From contig UQHS01000008.1 in the NCBI GenBank assembly GCA_900540845.1, positions 30,260 through 94,259 on the forward strand: a DNA stretch of 64,000 nucleotides, read 5' to 3'. A program made the position numbers and the translations under genes. Under the pieces are notes generated by a model, which made no database searches, was not told the DNA's origin, and saw only the letters and a program-made list of their open reading frames with translations. This stretch comes from an uncultured Collinsella sp. (GTDB lineage Bacteria; Actinomycetota; Coriobacteriia; Coriobacteriales; Coriobacteriaceae). Shown here piece by piece: positions 1 through 9,260 of the stretch (positions are counted from its first letter, which is position 1; each line of letters begins with the position of its first letter).

Positions 1-35
1 AGTTCGATGAGGGCTTTGGCGGTCGTGGTGTCCAT
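1..35 (-). CDS. 5' end of an unidentified gene running off the left edge
   Basis: On the minus strand an ATG at 35 opens a frame reading MDTTTAKALIEL up to the window edge, preceded by GGGAG at a few bases' distance, which is a plausible ribosome binding site. Only eleven full codons are visible, so no family can be named. It would be divergent from elp3, sharing the 185-bp gap 36-219. It could equally be a chance frame. Confidence 0.35.
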   Translation of the reverse strand, partial: MDTTTAKALIE

Positions 36-219
36 GGGTCTCCCGGGGCGTCGCCCGCCTGCGTGGCCTCGACGGGCGCTCGGGCTGGGGCGGCTGGATA
101 TCGATGATGAGCCCTTATTGTACGTCCTGGGTTTCTTCGCGCCCCTCGTCGTTTGCGGCCCCGTGTGTTCCTGCACGCCTCTCCTGAGTTCCCGAGGGTC
201 GTCATATACAATAGGCGGC

Positions 220-2148
220 ATGGAACAGATTATTTTGGACATACTGGCCGAGCTCCGCGCCGGTCGCGAGGTCGACGATCGCGCGCTGCTCAAGTTGAGC
301 CACGCCGCCGCCCGTCGTGAGCAGGCCGATAAGCGGCAGTTTGCCAAGCGCAGACTCCTGCCGTTTTACCAGCGTGTCAAACGCGAAGAGCCCGAGCGCT
401 GGGCGGCGTGGGGCGTCGAGCCCGAGCTTGAGGAAAAGCTGCTCGAGGTGCTGCGTATGAAGCCGCGTCGCAGCGCTTCGGGCGTGGCGACCATCACGGT
501 CATCACCAAGCCCTGGCCGTGTGGGGGCGATTGCCTGTTTTGCCCCAACGACCTGCGCATGCCCAAAAGCTACCTGCACAACGAGCCGGCGTGCGAGCGG
601 GCCGAGCAAAACTGGTTCGACCCGTACCTCCAGGTGACGTCGAGGCTCACCGCGCTGACGCAGATGGGTCACGCCACGGACAAGATCGAGCTCATCGTGC
701 TCGGCGGCACGTGGAGCGATTATCCCCAGGGCTACCAACTGTGGTTTATCTCGGAGCTCTTTCGCGCCCTCAATGAGTTTGACGAGGGCAGTGATGCGGC
801 GCGCGATCGACGCGCTTGGTATCTCGAGGCGGGGTTTCCCGCGCATGCCGAAGAGTTCGAGTCTTTTGTCCGTGCGGGGCAAGACGAGCTCAACGCCGGT
901 GCGATCTCATACAACAGGGCTTTTCGCAAGCTGTACGGGGGAAGCGAGCCGTGGCTTCGCGCGGGGCGTGAACAGGTTGCCGGGTTTGACGTGCTCGAGC
1001 GTGAGCAGCGCGTCAACGAGGGCGCGCGCCATCGTGTCGTGGGGCTCGTCATCGAGACGCGTCCCGACGCCATCACGCCGGAGGCGCTCACGCTGATTCG
1101 GCGCCTGGGGTGCACGAAGGTGCAGATGGGCATCCAGACGCTCGACCAAGAGGTGCTGGATCAAAACGACCGGGGCATCTCCCTCGCGCGCATTGAGCGG
1201 GCGTTTGAGCTCCTGCGCGTCTTTGGGTTCAAGATCCACGCGCACGCCATGGCGAACCTGCTCGGTTCGACCCCCGAGCGCGACAAGGCCGACTACGAGC
1301 GCCTGGTGCATGCGGCACCGTTCCAGCCCGACGAGATCAAGCTCTACCCGTGCGCGCTCATCGACGGCGCGCGGCTGGGCGAGCGTTTTCGCGCGGGGGA
1401 TTGGCGGCCGTATACAGAGGACGAGCTGCTGGACGTGTTGGTGAGCGACGTGGCCCAAACGCCCGCGTTTTGCCGCATCTCGCGGATGATCAGGGACTTC
1501 TCTTCGCACGACATCGTCGCGGGCAATAAAAAGCCGAATTTGCGGCAGCTCGTTGAGCAAAAGCTCCGCGCGTCTGGAAGCTCGGACGGAATCCAGGAGA
1601 TCAGGTTCCGCGAGATCGGCACGGATGCGGTTGACGTGAGCGACTTGCGCCTGGATATCGTTGCGTACGAGACGAGCAATACCGCGGAGCGGTTCTTGCA
1701 GTGGGTGACGGCGGACAGTCGGATCGCCGGTTTTCTCAGGCTGTCGCTGCCCGACGCCGCGTACATCGGGGCGATTGCCCGCGAGGTAGAGGGCGTGGGG
1801 CCTGCGGCTGGCTCGACGGGCGTCGGTCCCGGTTCCCGGGAGGTCGATCCCGCCGTGCCCGCGCGTGTGGGCGCGGGCTATCTGGATGCCGGTGCCCGAA
1901 TCCCCGTGCGCGCGGGCGAGGCCATGATCCGCGAGGTGCACGTGTATGGCGTCGCCACGCATTTGGGCGAGGATGGAACCTCGGCGCAGCACTCGGGCCT
2001 GGGGCGTCAGCTTGTCGAGCGCGCGTGCGACATCGCGCGGGCCGAGGGGTATGAGCGCATCAATGTCATCAGCGCCGTGGGGACGCGGGCGTATTATCGC
2101 CGTCTGGGCTTTGTCGACCACGGCTTGTATCAGCAAAGGGAGCTGTGA
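220..2148 (+). CDS. elp3: Elp3 family radical SAM/GNAT tRNA-modifying enzyme
   Basis: A 642-residue homologue of Elp3, which in eukaryotes and archaea makes the 5-carboxymethyl group on wobble uridine (U34) of tRNA. The radical SAM cluster motif is CGGDCLFC (C101, C105, C108), inside the Elp3-typical context TKPWPCGGDC...NDLRMPKSYL. A GNAT acetyltransferase domain closes the protein (HSGLGRQLVERA, then a YYRRLGF ending). A glycine/proline-rich insert of about 45 residues lies just before the GNAT motif. The ATG at 220 is chosen because the Elp3 similarity starts there; an upstream in-frame ATG at 7 would add 71 residues of unrelated sequence. The last codon overlaps the next gene (TGATG). Bacterial Elp3 is patchily distributed, so the exact substrate here is inferred from the family. 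Confidence 0.9.
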   Translation: MEQIILDILAELRAGREVDDRALLKLSHAAARREQADKRQFAKRRLLPFYQRVKREEPERWAAWGVEPELEEKLLEVLRMKPRRSASGVATITVITKPWPCGGDCLFCPNDLRMPKSYLHNEPACERAEQNWFDPYLQVTSRLTALTQMGHATDKIELIVLGGTWSDYPQGYQLWFISELFRALNEFDEGSDAARDRRAWYLEAGFPAHAEEFESFVRAGQDELNAGAISYNRAFRKLYGGSEPWLRAGREQVAGFDVLEREQRVNEGARHRVVGLVIETRPDAITPEALTLIRRLGCTKVQMGIQTLDQEVLDQNDRGISLARIERAFELLRVFGFKIHAHAMANLLGSTPERDKADYERLVHAAPFQPDEIKLYPCALIDGARLGERFRAGDWRPYTEDELLDVLVSDVAQTPAFCRISRMIRDFSSHDIVAGNKKPNLRQLVEQKLRASGSSDGIQEIRFREIGTDAVDVSDLRLDIVAYETSNTAERFLQWVTADSRIAGFLRLSLPDAAYIGAIAREVEGVGPAAGSTGVGPGSREVDPAVPARVGAGYLDAGARIPVRAGEAMIREVHVYGVATHLGEDGTSAQHSGLGRQLVERACDIARAEGYERINVISAVGTRAYYRRLGFVDHGLYQQREL

Positions 2149-3026
2149 TGGAAAAGAAGGGCAACGCGACCGTCGGCATTGCGGCGGGGGTGGCGATTGG
2201 CGCCGTCGCGGTGGGTGCGGCGGCAATCGCCGTTGGCTCCAAATGCCTCCAGCTCGCGAGAACACATGCCGGCGTGGCTCGGGTAAAGAGCGCGCGCGGC
2301 GCACAGGGCGAGCGCGTGCGCGTATTGCAGCGGGGCGGCGTGTACCAGAGTGCAACGTATCTGGGTCGCCGCAGGTTTGAGCCCGTGTTCGAGTACATCC
2401 GTGCGTTCGATGCGATGTTTGAGGCCGAGGATGCCATGTGCGCCGGCGCTGGCCACGGCATCGAGCGCGTGCTCATGCTCGGGGGCGGCGGGTATTCCTA
2501 TCCCAAGCATGCGCTCACTGAGCATCGCGATCTTGCGATGGACGTCGTCGAGCTGGATGCGTCGATCACGCTGCTTGCCCGTCGTTGGTTTTTCCTCGGC
2601 GAGCTTGAGCGGCTTGCATCCGGTCGCCTGCACCTCATCACGTCCGATGCGCGCTCGTATATGGTTCAGGCGCTATCCGAAGGCGCGCGCTACGATGCGG
2701 TGGTCAATGACTGCTTTGCGGGCGCCGCTCCTGTGCGTTCGCTTGCCACGGTGGAGGCCCTTTGCCAGGCAAAGGTGTGCTTACGGCAGGGTGGTCTGTA
2801 TCTTGCGAATGTGGTCTCGACGCACGAGGGCGAGAACATCGACTTTTTGCGCAGCGTGGTTGCCACGGCGCACGTGGTGTTTGAACATGTGTGGGTTGTG
2901 CCCTGCGTGGACGAGACGTTTGCCGGCGAGGACAATTACCTGGTCATCGCCAGTGACGAACCGTATGAGTTTGAGGGGTCGGCTCCTTTCGACGCGGACT
3001 TCTTCGGCGAGGTGTTGAGAGACTAG
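2148..3026 (+). CDS. Membrane-anchored spermidine synthase-like protein
   Basis: About 292 residues. A hydrophobic, alanine/glycine/valine-rich helix (residues about 10-32) probably anchors it in the membrane. It is followed by a Rossmann methyltransferase-like fold of the spermidine synthase superfamily: VLMLGGGGYSYPKH (nucleotide-binding glycine loop), MDVVELD (acidic residue ending strand 2), ITSDARSY, and YDAVVNDCF. The classical GGGDG and DSTDP signatures of real aminopropyltransferases are changed, so polyamine synthesis should not be assumed; such proteins are often over-annotated as spermidine synthase. The ATG at 2148 has GGGAG five bases upstream and overlaps the elp3 stop, so the two are translationally coupled. 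A GTG at 2145 is an alternative start. Confidence 0.75.
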   Translation: MEKKGNATVGIAAGVAIGAVAVGAAAIAVGSKCLQLARTHAGVARVKSARGAQGERVRVLQRGGVYQSATYLGRRRFEPVFEYIRAFDAMFEAEDAMCAGAGHGIERVLMLGGGGYSYPKHALTEHRDLAMDVVELDASITLLARRWFFLGELERLASGRLHLITSDARSYMVQALSEGARYDAVVNDCFAGAAPVRSLATVEALCQAKVCLRQGGLYLANVVSTHEGENIDFLRSVVATAHVVFEHVWVVPCVDETFAGEDNYLVIASDEPYEFEGSAPFDADFFGEVLRD

Positions 3027-3099
3027 GACGGGCCGGGCACGCGGCTCGCCGGCTCGATGATGCGCCCTGGGCGTGCGCGATCGCCTCTCGAGTCGAGCG

Positions 3100-5472
3100 T
3101 TATGGGAGCTCGCAATGCCTTTCACGACGCTCATCGCGCCAGCCGATGACGCGGCGGCGCATGCCCTCGATGTCGAGGACTCCTTCGGCAAAGCCCTTGC
3201 GCACCAGTTCTTGTGGTAGGAACTCGTCGTACTTATCGAAGTAGGGGACTTCGCCGGGGTACACCAGCTCGATGGGATCGAACTCGGCTTCGGCCTCGGA
3301 CGCCACGACCTCAAAGAATGTGTCGGGGTCCGCTTTCATCCTGAATTGCATGAAGTAGGGGCGCGAGGGGTCGAGCCCCTTGAGGCCCAGTTCCTGTGCG
3401 CATTTTATTTTGAGTAGGCGCTCGAGTGCCAAAAACGCATAGCTGCCAAGCCACGGAAACAGCGCCCAGGTGTCGCCTCCCAGGTTGATGAGCGGACTCG
3501 ACCCCTGGTCGAATGCACCCGGGCCGCGCGAGCCGACGATGCGGGCATTTGCCGCGACGTGCCGCGCCTGAGTGAGGCGGGCCCGCGCGTTTTTCATGAG
3601 GTACGGGTACGTGTCGTGCTCCTCCAGTACACGCTTCATGCGCTCGAGAATATGGGTGTCGATGTCTCCCGCGCAGTCGCCAAAGTACGCCGGAACACGG
3701 CCTTTCACCTGCGTGCAGTACACAAGGTGGCGTTTCCAGTCGACCTCCTCGACCAGCCAGCAGTGGCCGGCGATGGCGATGCGCTCGCCCGCGGGCGGCG
3801 GGTTCACGATGGTGCCGAGCTCCGCCGATTCGCAACGCACGGTGAACTCCTCGTTTTCTTGGAACACCGCGTAGAACTTGAACGAATTCGTGAGGCGCTC
3901 TCCCGCGAGTCCCACGATGAGCCCGCCTTGTTCGGTCTGCTCGATGTGGTCTGTCTCCAGCAGGTGCCGCAGCAGGCATCGAAGATCGTCGGTGCTTACG
4001 CGGTGGAAGTACGACAGCGTGAGGACACGCCCGGCGAGTTCGGCTGGCGTGAGCTCGCCGCAGCTGGCGAGCGTGCTCATGACCTGGTGGTATAGCAGGC
4101 TGTATGGGAGCCTGTTGAGCGCAGGGGGCTCAACCCAGTGCTCCTCGCGATACAGCTGTACGAGAGCGATGCCCTGGAGGAGTTTCCAAGGGACGGTCTC
4201 GGGAAGCATCGAGCGGGGCTCGGGTTGCTCCTCGCGCATGACGAAATGCATCTCGGGAGGCAGGTCGCGCCTGCCGGTGCGGCCCATGCGCTGCAGGAAG
4301 CTCGACACGGTGAAGGGCGCGTCGATTTGGAAGGCTCGCTCCAGGCGCCCGATGTCGATACCCAGCTCGAGCGTGGCCGTGGTGACGGTGGTTTGCGCCT
4401 GTTCCTCATCGCGCATGAGCGCCTCGGCCGATTCGCGGTATGCGGCAGACAGATTGCCATGGTGAATGAGAAAACGATCGGGTTCGTGGTTTGCATCGCA
4501 GTATGCGCGCAGGCTCGCGCAGACGCTCTCCGCCTCTTCGCGCGAGTTGACGAAGACGAGGCATTTGCTGCCGCGGGTGCGCTCGAAAATGTATCCAAGA
4601 CCTGGATCGGCATCGCGCGGAGCAAGGTCCGTGCGGGCGGCGAGGCTTGTCGCCCGAGGGGCGTCTATGCGCACGTCATCGGGCGAGGGGAGTTGGTGCG
4701 GGGCGCCGTTGTCTATGAGGTCTGCTTGGAGCGGCCCCGTCGTGCTTAGGGCTCGCACGCTCGCTTGGGGGCCAGTGACGTAGAAGTGCTCCATGGATAG
4801 GCGCCACGTCTTGCGAGGCTCCTCAAACCGCGGGATGACGCATCCGCGCCCGGTGCCTGCGGAAAGAAAGGCTCCAGTGCGCTCGGGGTCCCCGATGGTG
4901 GCGGACAGCCCGATGCGACGGGGGTTTACGCCCGCCATGCGTGAGAGGCGCTCGATGAGACAGAGCGCCTGGCCGCCACGATCGCCACGCAAGAGCGAGT
5001 GCACCTCGTCGATGACCACGTAGCGAAGGTCGCCGAACAGGCGCCCGACCGCGGCGTGCTTGTGGAGCAGAAGCGCTTCGAGCGATTCGGGCGTGATTTG
5101 CAAGATGCCGCTCGGGTGTTTGAGCAGCTTGGCCTTGTGCGATGCCGCGACATCCCCATGCCAATGCCAGACGGGGATGTCGGCCTCTTCGCAGAGATCG
5201 TTGAGCCGGTAAAACTGGTCGTTGATAAGTGCTTTGAGGGGCCCGATGTAGAGAGCCCCAACGGTAGCGGGTGGATTTTCCCAGAACTCGGTGAGGATGG
5301 GGAAGAACGCGGCTTCGGTTTTGCCCGAGGCGGTGGAAGCCGTGAGCAGGACGTTCTCCTCTGTGTTAAAGATGGCGTCGGCGGCGGCAACTTGGATTGA
5401 ACGAAGGTTTTCCCAGTTGTGCGCGTAGATGAAGTCCTGCACGAACGGGGCATATCGATCAAATACGTTCAT
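3100..5472 (-). CDS. brxHI-like: Lhr/BrxHI-like superfamily II DEAD/DEAH helicase
   Basis: A 790-residue helicase. Visible motifs: Q27 region, Walker A ASTASGKT (45-52), DEVH (155-158), LSAT near 188, and motif VI QRMGRTGRR near 400. The long C-terminal half carries the Lhr-type extension (FLALERLLKIK, YLMKNARARL). The ATG at 5472 is preceded by AAGGAGG; a start at 5493 without a site would add seven residues. It is the third gene of the minus-strand cassette after the TerB-like and BrxD-like genes, with a 139-bp gap to the latter. In BREX type 2 loci an Lhr-like helicase BrxHI is paired with the ATPase BrxD in the same way; here the pair occurs without PglX methylase or PglZ phosphatase. A role in nucleic-acid translocation in defence or repair is inference. 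Confidence 0.85.
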   Translation of the reverse strand: MNVFDRYAPFVQDFIYAHNWENLRSIQVAAADAIFNTEENVLLTASTASGKTEAAFFPILTEFWENPPATVGALYIGPLKALINDQFYRLNDLCEEADIPVWHWHGDVAASHKAKLLKHPSGILQITPESLEALLLHKHAAVGRLFGDLRYVVIDEVHSLLRGDRGGQALCLIERLSRMAGVNPRRIGLSATIGDPERTGAFLSAGTGRGCVIPRFEEPRKTWRLSMEHFYVTGPQASVRALSTTGPLQADLIDNGAPHQLPSPDDVRIDAPRATSLAARTDLAPRDADPGLGYIFERTRGSKCLVFVNSREEAESVCASLRAYCDANHEPDRFLIHHGNLSAAYRESAEALMRDEEQAQTTVTTATLELGIDIGRLERAFQIDAPFTVSSFLQRMGRTGRRDLPPEMHFVMREEQPEPRSMLPETVPWKLLQGIALVQLYREEHWVEPPALNRLPYSLLYHQVMSTLASCGELTPAELAGRVLTLSYFHRVSTDDLRCLLRHLLETDHIEQTEQGGLIVGLAGERLTNSFKFYAVFQENEEFTVRCESAELGTIVNPPPAGERIAIAGHCWLVEEVDWKRHLVYCTQVKGRVPAYFGDCAGDIDTHILERMKRVLEEHDTYPYLMKNARARLTQARHVAANARIVGSRGPGAFDQGSSPLINLGGDTWALFPWLGSYAFLALERLLKIKCAQELGLKGLDPSRPYFMQFRMKADPDTFFEVVASEAEAEFDPIELVYPGEVPYFDKYDEFLPQELVRKGFAEGVLDIEGMRRRVIGWRDERRERHCELP

Positions 5473-5611
5473 GTGGCCTCCTTGCCTTCCCATGGGTTTG
5501 ACCGACCAACAACCGCTCGATGGGTTGACGTGTGCTGCTTGGGTCGATCGGGACGAAATGGTTGTTGATGCGGCGTTGTTTCATCGGGGCTGATGCGGGG
5601 GGGTGCCGAAG

Positions 5612-7168
5612 CTAGATCGTGAACTCGGCAAAGGGGGCGCTGGATGCATCGCCTTGTCCTGGGCGAGGGCTCGGGTCCACGCCTGCATCCGCGGGGGAGA
5701 GTGGCATCGCATTCGAGCTGCCCAGGGAGGCGGCGCCTGCGGGGGCGAACTCCGCGCCGCCCGCGGGAGCTCCAACCGCGGCTTCTCCAGCCAACAGCTC
5801 GTGGATATCTGTGTTTGGGTTTTGGAACATGATGTCCAACAGCTCGATGAAATCGCGGATCACCTCGCGCGGCGTGAGATGCGTGTCTGCCCCGACGCGG
5901 CCAAATTCGATGGTGAGGAAATCGACCAGATCGGTATCGTTGAGCGCACAGGTATACCCAAAATACCCAGCGTGAATCTGCGCGATCTTCTCGATGAGGA
6001 CCAGCAGCTCCTCGTAGGTGAGCGGCTGCAGGCGAATGATGGGGGCGAGCATGTCGCGCATGTCCTCGCGGGCAAAACGCCCCTGCGTGAGGCGGCTGCG
6101 AAGTGCCTCGTAGGAAAACACGCCGCGCCTGCGGTCCTCGATGGACGTGGGCGTGCCGCCCATGATGATGCCCAGGTGCTGCGCCTTGCCCTGCAGCGTG
6201 TCGTTATACATCTGCAGGATCTTCTCGTAGTTGTATTGGCGCGAGATCGAGTTGGGAATCTTGTAGAGGTTCACGAGCTCGTCGATGAGGACGAGCAACC
6301 CCTTGTATCCGGCGCCGGTGAGGAACCGTGCGAGCAGCTTGACGTAGTCGTACCAGGTGTCGTCATCGATGATGGATGTGATGCCGAGCTCGCCACGGGC
6401 CTCGGTTTTTGTGCGGTACTCGCCACGCAGCCACTTGACGGCATGGGCCTTGGCCTCGTCGTCCCCAGTGGAGCTTGCGGTGCGATATATGCCAAGGATG
6501 CGGCTGAACTCGTAGCCGTGGACCATCTCTTCGAGATCGGCCATCTGCTTGTGGAGGGGGCTGCCCTTCACGCCAGATGAGGACACGCCTGCTACAGCGC
6601 TGCCCTCGCTTTGGGCCTGGGCGTCCATATGCGCTTTTTCGGCCTCAATGTTGGCGACCCACCGGTCGAGGATCAGGTTGAGGGCTCCGCCTTCGGGGCG
6701 CGTTTTTGTTGAGAGGTTTCGCACGAGCTCGCGGTAGGTTGCAAGCCCCTGGCCTTGCCCGCCCTGAATGCGCCGCTCGGGGGAGAGGTCGGCGTCCGCG
6801 ACGACGAAACCTTCTCCCATGGCATGCGTGCGAATGGTTTGCAGCAGGAAGCTCTTGCCGGCGCCGTAGCGGCCTACGAGAAAACGGAAGCTTGCCCCGC
6901 CGTCGGCGATGAGGGAGAGGTCGGTGAGAAGGGCTTGAATCTCAAATTCGCGGCCAACCGTGATGTAGGGCAGGCCTATGCGCGGGACGACTCCGCCCTT
7001 GAGGGAGTTGAGGATGACGGCCGCCACGCGCTTGGGGACGCGGGGCGCCGTCGCGCCGGCCGCGGCTGTCTGGGTGGCGCTCGCCGCTGCGATTGGGTTG
7101 GCATGGGGCGCCGTTCGCGCGCCTGCGCTGGACAGTGCATTCGTGGATGCGTGAGCGGTCTCAGTCAT
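5612..7168 (-). CDS. brxD-like: BrxD-like P-loop ATPase (DUF2791 / BrxC-BrxD family)
   Basis: A 518-residue ATP-binding protein. An Ala/Thr-rich N-terminal tail of about 45 residues leads into VILNSLKGGVVP, the typical opening of the DUF2791 family, then GREFEIQALL, Walker A GRYGAGKS (99-106) and Walker B LLVLIDELVNLYK (near residue 292). The conserved segment IIMGGTPTSIEDRRRG follows, and the C-terminus is a low-complexity Ala/Gly/Pro tail. The ATG at 7168 overlaps the stop of the TerB-like gene by eight bases, with AAGGA upstream, so the two are made together. The family members BrxC and BrxD are ATPases of BREX phage-defence systems; the family also occurs in TerB-linked operons outside BREX. 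Its role in this cassette is inferred from the neighbours. Confidence 0.85.
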   Translation of the reverse strand: MTETAHASTNALSSAGARTAPHANPIAAASATQTAAAGATAPRVPKRVAAVILNSLKGGVVPRIGLPYITVGREFEIQALLTDLSLIADGGASFRFLVGRYGAGKSFLLQTIRTHAMGEGFVVADADLSPERRIQGGQGQGLATYRELVRNLSTKTRPEGGALNLILDRWVANIEAEKAHMDAQAQSEGSAVAGVSSSGVKGSPLHKQMADLEEMVHGYEFSRILGIYRTASSTGDDEAKAHAVKWLRGEYRTKTEARGELGITSIIDDDTWYDYVKLLARFLTGAGYKGLLVLIDELVNLYKIPNSISRQYNYEKILQMYNDTLQGKAQHLGIIMGGTPTSIEDRRRGVFSYEALRSRLTQGRFAREDMRDMLAPIIRLQPLTYEELLVLIEKIAQIHAGYFGYTCALNDTDLVDFLTIEFGRVGADTHLTPREVIRDFIELLDIMFQNPNTDIHELLAGEAAVGAPAGGAEFAPAGAASLGSSNAMPLSPADAGVDPSPRPGQGDASSAPFAEFTI

Positions 7169-8981
7169 GGTTGAGCAGTCCTTCCACGTCTTCGCGGTAG
7201 TCTTCGATGACCTCAGGGCCATCTGGCCCACATTCGATCGCGGTGTCTCCGATGAGGTCGAAAAGAGCCTCGTTGATGGTGTCGATTGCCAGATCCTCAG
7301 AGGTTCCCAGGCGTTGCAGGGCGGCCAGGGCGGCAGCGTGGTCGTTTGCAAGGAGGGCCCTGAGGTATGCGTCTTGCAGGGACGACAGCAGAGTGCCGAC
7401 ACGCTCGCCGCCGACTGCGGGCACGCTGGCCGCGGCGGCCGTCGCCGATGGCGCGGGGCATGGTGAGCATGCCCTCGGTACTGCCTCGTGCGCTTCTGGG
7501 TGCGCATCGAGCGCCGCCTCGGGCTGTGTTGGGCGGGCGAACCCCGTGATGCTCGGCTGCTCCGGGGTGCAAGACCGCGCCTGCCCCTCATCGCGCGCCC
7601 CGCTATCTCCAAGCTCCCCATCGTGCGCGTCGAGCATCATGCCCAGCCCTTCGCGCTCCTCGTCGATCAGCAGCGACTCACGCGTGATCTCGGCGGCGCA
7701 GCGGATGCCGGCGAGCTGCGAGAGATCGATGTCGATGACACGCGGCGCATGCGCCGCGCTCCAGCGCACCCAAGCATCGACTTCTTCCTCGACAAATGCA
7801 CTCAGGTACTTGGGGAGGGGCTTGGCCTCCTTGAGTGGGTGGTCGTACCCGAGCGCGGCGCGCAGCTGGCGGTCTGTCGCGCGCATGCAGGCGCCGAGTT
7901 TGGGGCTGCGAGATCGGCTGCCGTGAATGCGCTCGCATGTCCACATGCCTTGCTGACAGCGGTACCTATGAAGCTCGTTGAGCTGGTAGAGGGTGTCTGG
8001 ATGGGGCTCGGGCGCGAAGAAGACTGCCGAGCCGAACATGGTGTAGGGCAGCGCGACCTCCTCTCCAAACCAGCTCTCGAGCAGCGTGTTCTTACGTTGC
8101 TTGCGATAGTACTCGCTCGTGCGGATATAGACTGCGCAGGCAACATGGCGCAGCGCCTCGGGGCGTTCTTTATACAGGCGGCTGCCTGAGAGTTTGTACG
8201 TTGAGAGGGCATCGATCGCGTGAAACAGCTCGTCTTCAAATGCGCTGTTGGGAGGCAGCGGCAAGACGGATGTGCCTTTTTTGCGGCGCTTGTTTTGAGG
8301 GGTGGAAGCGTACTCGCAAATGAGGCCGTCTGCCTTGCGGAGCGCGGCGATTGCGCGGTCGAAGGCCATTGTCTTGTATGGCTCGAGCAGCGCGGGGGAC
8401 AGGCCGTGGTACACGACGTAGTCTTGCAGCCATACGCTGGCGAACCGGTCGATTTCCGGCGCAAAGGCGCGGTAGGCGCTCCAAAACGACTCGAACGCCC
8501 GATAGCCGTCCGCTGGCGTTGTGACTCCGATGCCATTGATGATCTCGTACAGATAGACGTAGGCAAACGAGAGGGATGTCTCTTGGATGTCCCCGCGCCG
8601 CACCGCCGCCCTCCAGGTGAAGTAGCCGCGCAGCTGCCGGTCGCTCATGGCGTTGTAGGTGGGGAAATACGATTTGAAGTTGCCGCGGTAGGGGCAATCG
8701 TCCTCATAGTCTGCCATGAAGACGCCCTGGCGATAGAACAGCTCGGCCTCCGAAAGCCAGCGTCCCCGCCCCTGGGTGCCGCTTGGCTCCCAGCGGGAAA
8801 TGGCGCGCATGCGCCGGTATTGATCGGGCAGGTAGGATGCCATGCGGTTGCCCGTGGTGAGGATTGGTTCGTCTCCATACACGCGCTCGGAGAAGTGAGA
8901 GCTCGCCTGAAAGCGCTCGTCTGCCATGATGCGGTCGATCAGCTCGCGCGCGTTGGGCTTCGCGCCGTTCATGGGCTTCAT
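7161..8981 (-). CDS. TerB_N / TerB_C domain protein, first gene of the helicase-ATPase cassette
   Basis: A 606-residue protein. Residues 1-230 match the TerB_N pattern (GRWLSEAELFYRQG, YFTWRAAVRRGD, YVYLYEIINGIG). A middle segment (YKLSGSRLY, KLGACMRATDRQLR) links to an Ala/Pro-rich spacer, and the C-terminus (AIDTINEALFDLIGD, VIEDYREDVEGLL) matches TerB_C. TerB_N and TerB_C flank TerB-type domains in proteins that comparative genomics has linked to DNA-processing and stress operons containing helicases and P-loop ATPases, which is exactly the context here. The ATG at 8981 has GAGAGGAG six bases upstream and is preferred over an ATG at 8999. The LexA-like palindrome at 9042-9055 lies 60 bases upstream. 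Biochemical function unknown. Confidence 0.75.
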   Translation of the reverse strand: MKPMNGAKPNARELIDRIMADERFQASSHFSERVYGDEPILTTGNRMASYLPDQYRRMRAISRWEPSGTQGRGRWLSEAELFYRQGVFMADYEDDCPYRGNFKSYFPTYNAMSDRQLRGYFTWRAAVRRGDIQETSLSFAYVYLYEIINGIGVTTPADGYRAFESFWSAYRAFAPEIDRFASVWLQDYVVYHGLSPALLEPYKTMAFDRAIAALRKADGLICEYASTPQNKRRKKGTSVLPLPPNSAFEDELFHAIDALSTYKLSGSRLYKERPEALRHVACAVYIRTSEYYRKQRKNTLLESWFGEEVALPYTMFGSAVFFAPEPHPDTLYQLNELHRYRCQQGMWTCERIHGSRSRSPKLGACMRATDRQLRAALGYDHPLKEAKPLPKYLSAFVEEEVDAWVRWSAAHAPRVIDIDLSQLAGIRCAAEITRESLLIDEEREGLGMMLDAHDGELGDSGARDEGQARSCTPEQPSITGFARPTQPEAALDAHPEAHEAVPRACSPCPAPSATAAAASVPAVGGERVGTLLSSLQDAYLRALLANDHAAALAALQRLGTSEDLAIDTINEALFDLIGDTAIECGPDGPEVIEDYREDVEGLLNHD

Positions 8982-9041
8982 GGCAGCTCCTCTCTGCATG
9001 GTCGGGACGGCTTGGTGTAGCTCACCAGTGTATCACATAAG

Positions 9042-9055
9042 CAAACAGATGTTCG
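9042..9055 (-). promoter_or_regulatory. LexA/SOS-box-like palindrome upstream of the TerB cassette
   Basis: Read on the minus strand the site is CGAACATCTGTTTG. Compared with the Gram-positive LexA consensus CGAACRNRYGTTYG it matches 13 of 14 positions. It lies 61-74 bases before the TerB-like start, where an operator would be expected; TGTGATACACT nearby could hold a -10. Short imperfect palindromes arise by chance, and no lexA is visible here, so this is a candidate only. Confidence 0.45.
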
Positions 9056-9260
9056 TATTTTGAAAAGAGAGAAATTGGCCGCTCCTTTATCCTTTCGCAA
9101 GGTTCCTTACAAAAGCGCAAGTCCCCTGTAAGCCAAATCGATGGAAGCGACGTCGCGGGTGAAAGATGATGTCCTCAGATTCGCATGTGGGCCGTTAAGG
9201 TGCGCCCGCATCGATTGAAGCGCGCCGTTTGGCGCCGGAGCCGAAGGAGGCGTTGTGACA

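Noticed and set aside
2148..3026. Genuine spermidine synthase (speE)
   Set aside because: The GGGDG and DSTDP motifs required for aminopropyl transfer are altered and a membrane anchor is present.
3026..5493. Full BREX locus
   Set aside because: No methylase, PglZ, BrxL or PglW/PglY genes are present on either side, so only the BrxD/BrxHI-like pair can be claimed.
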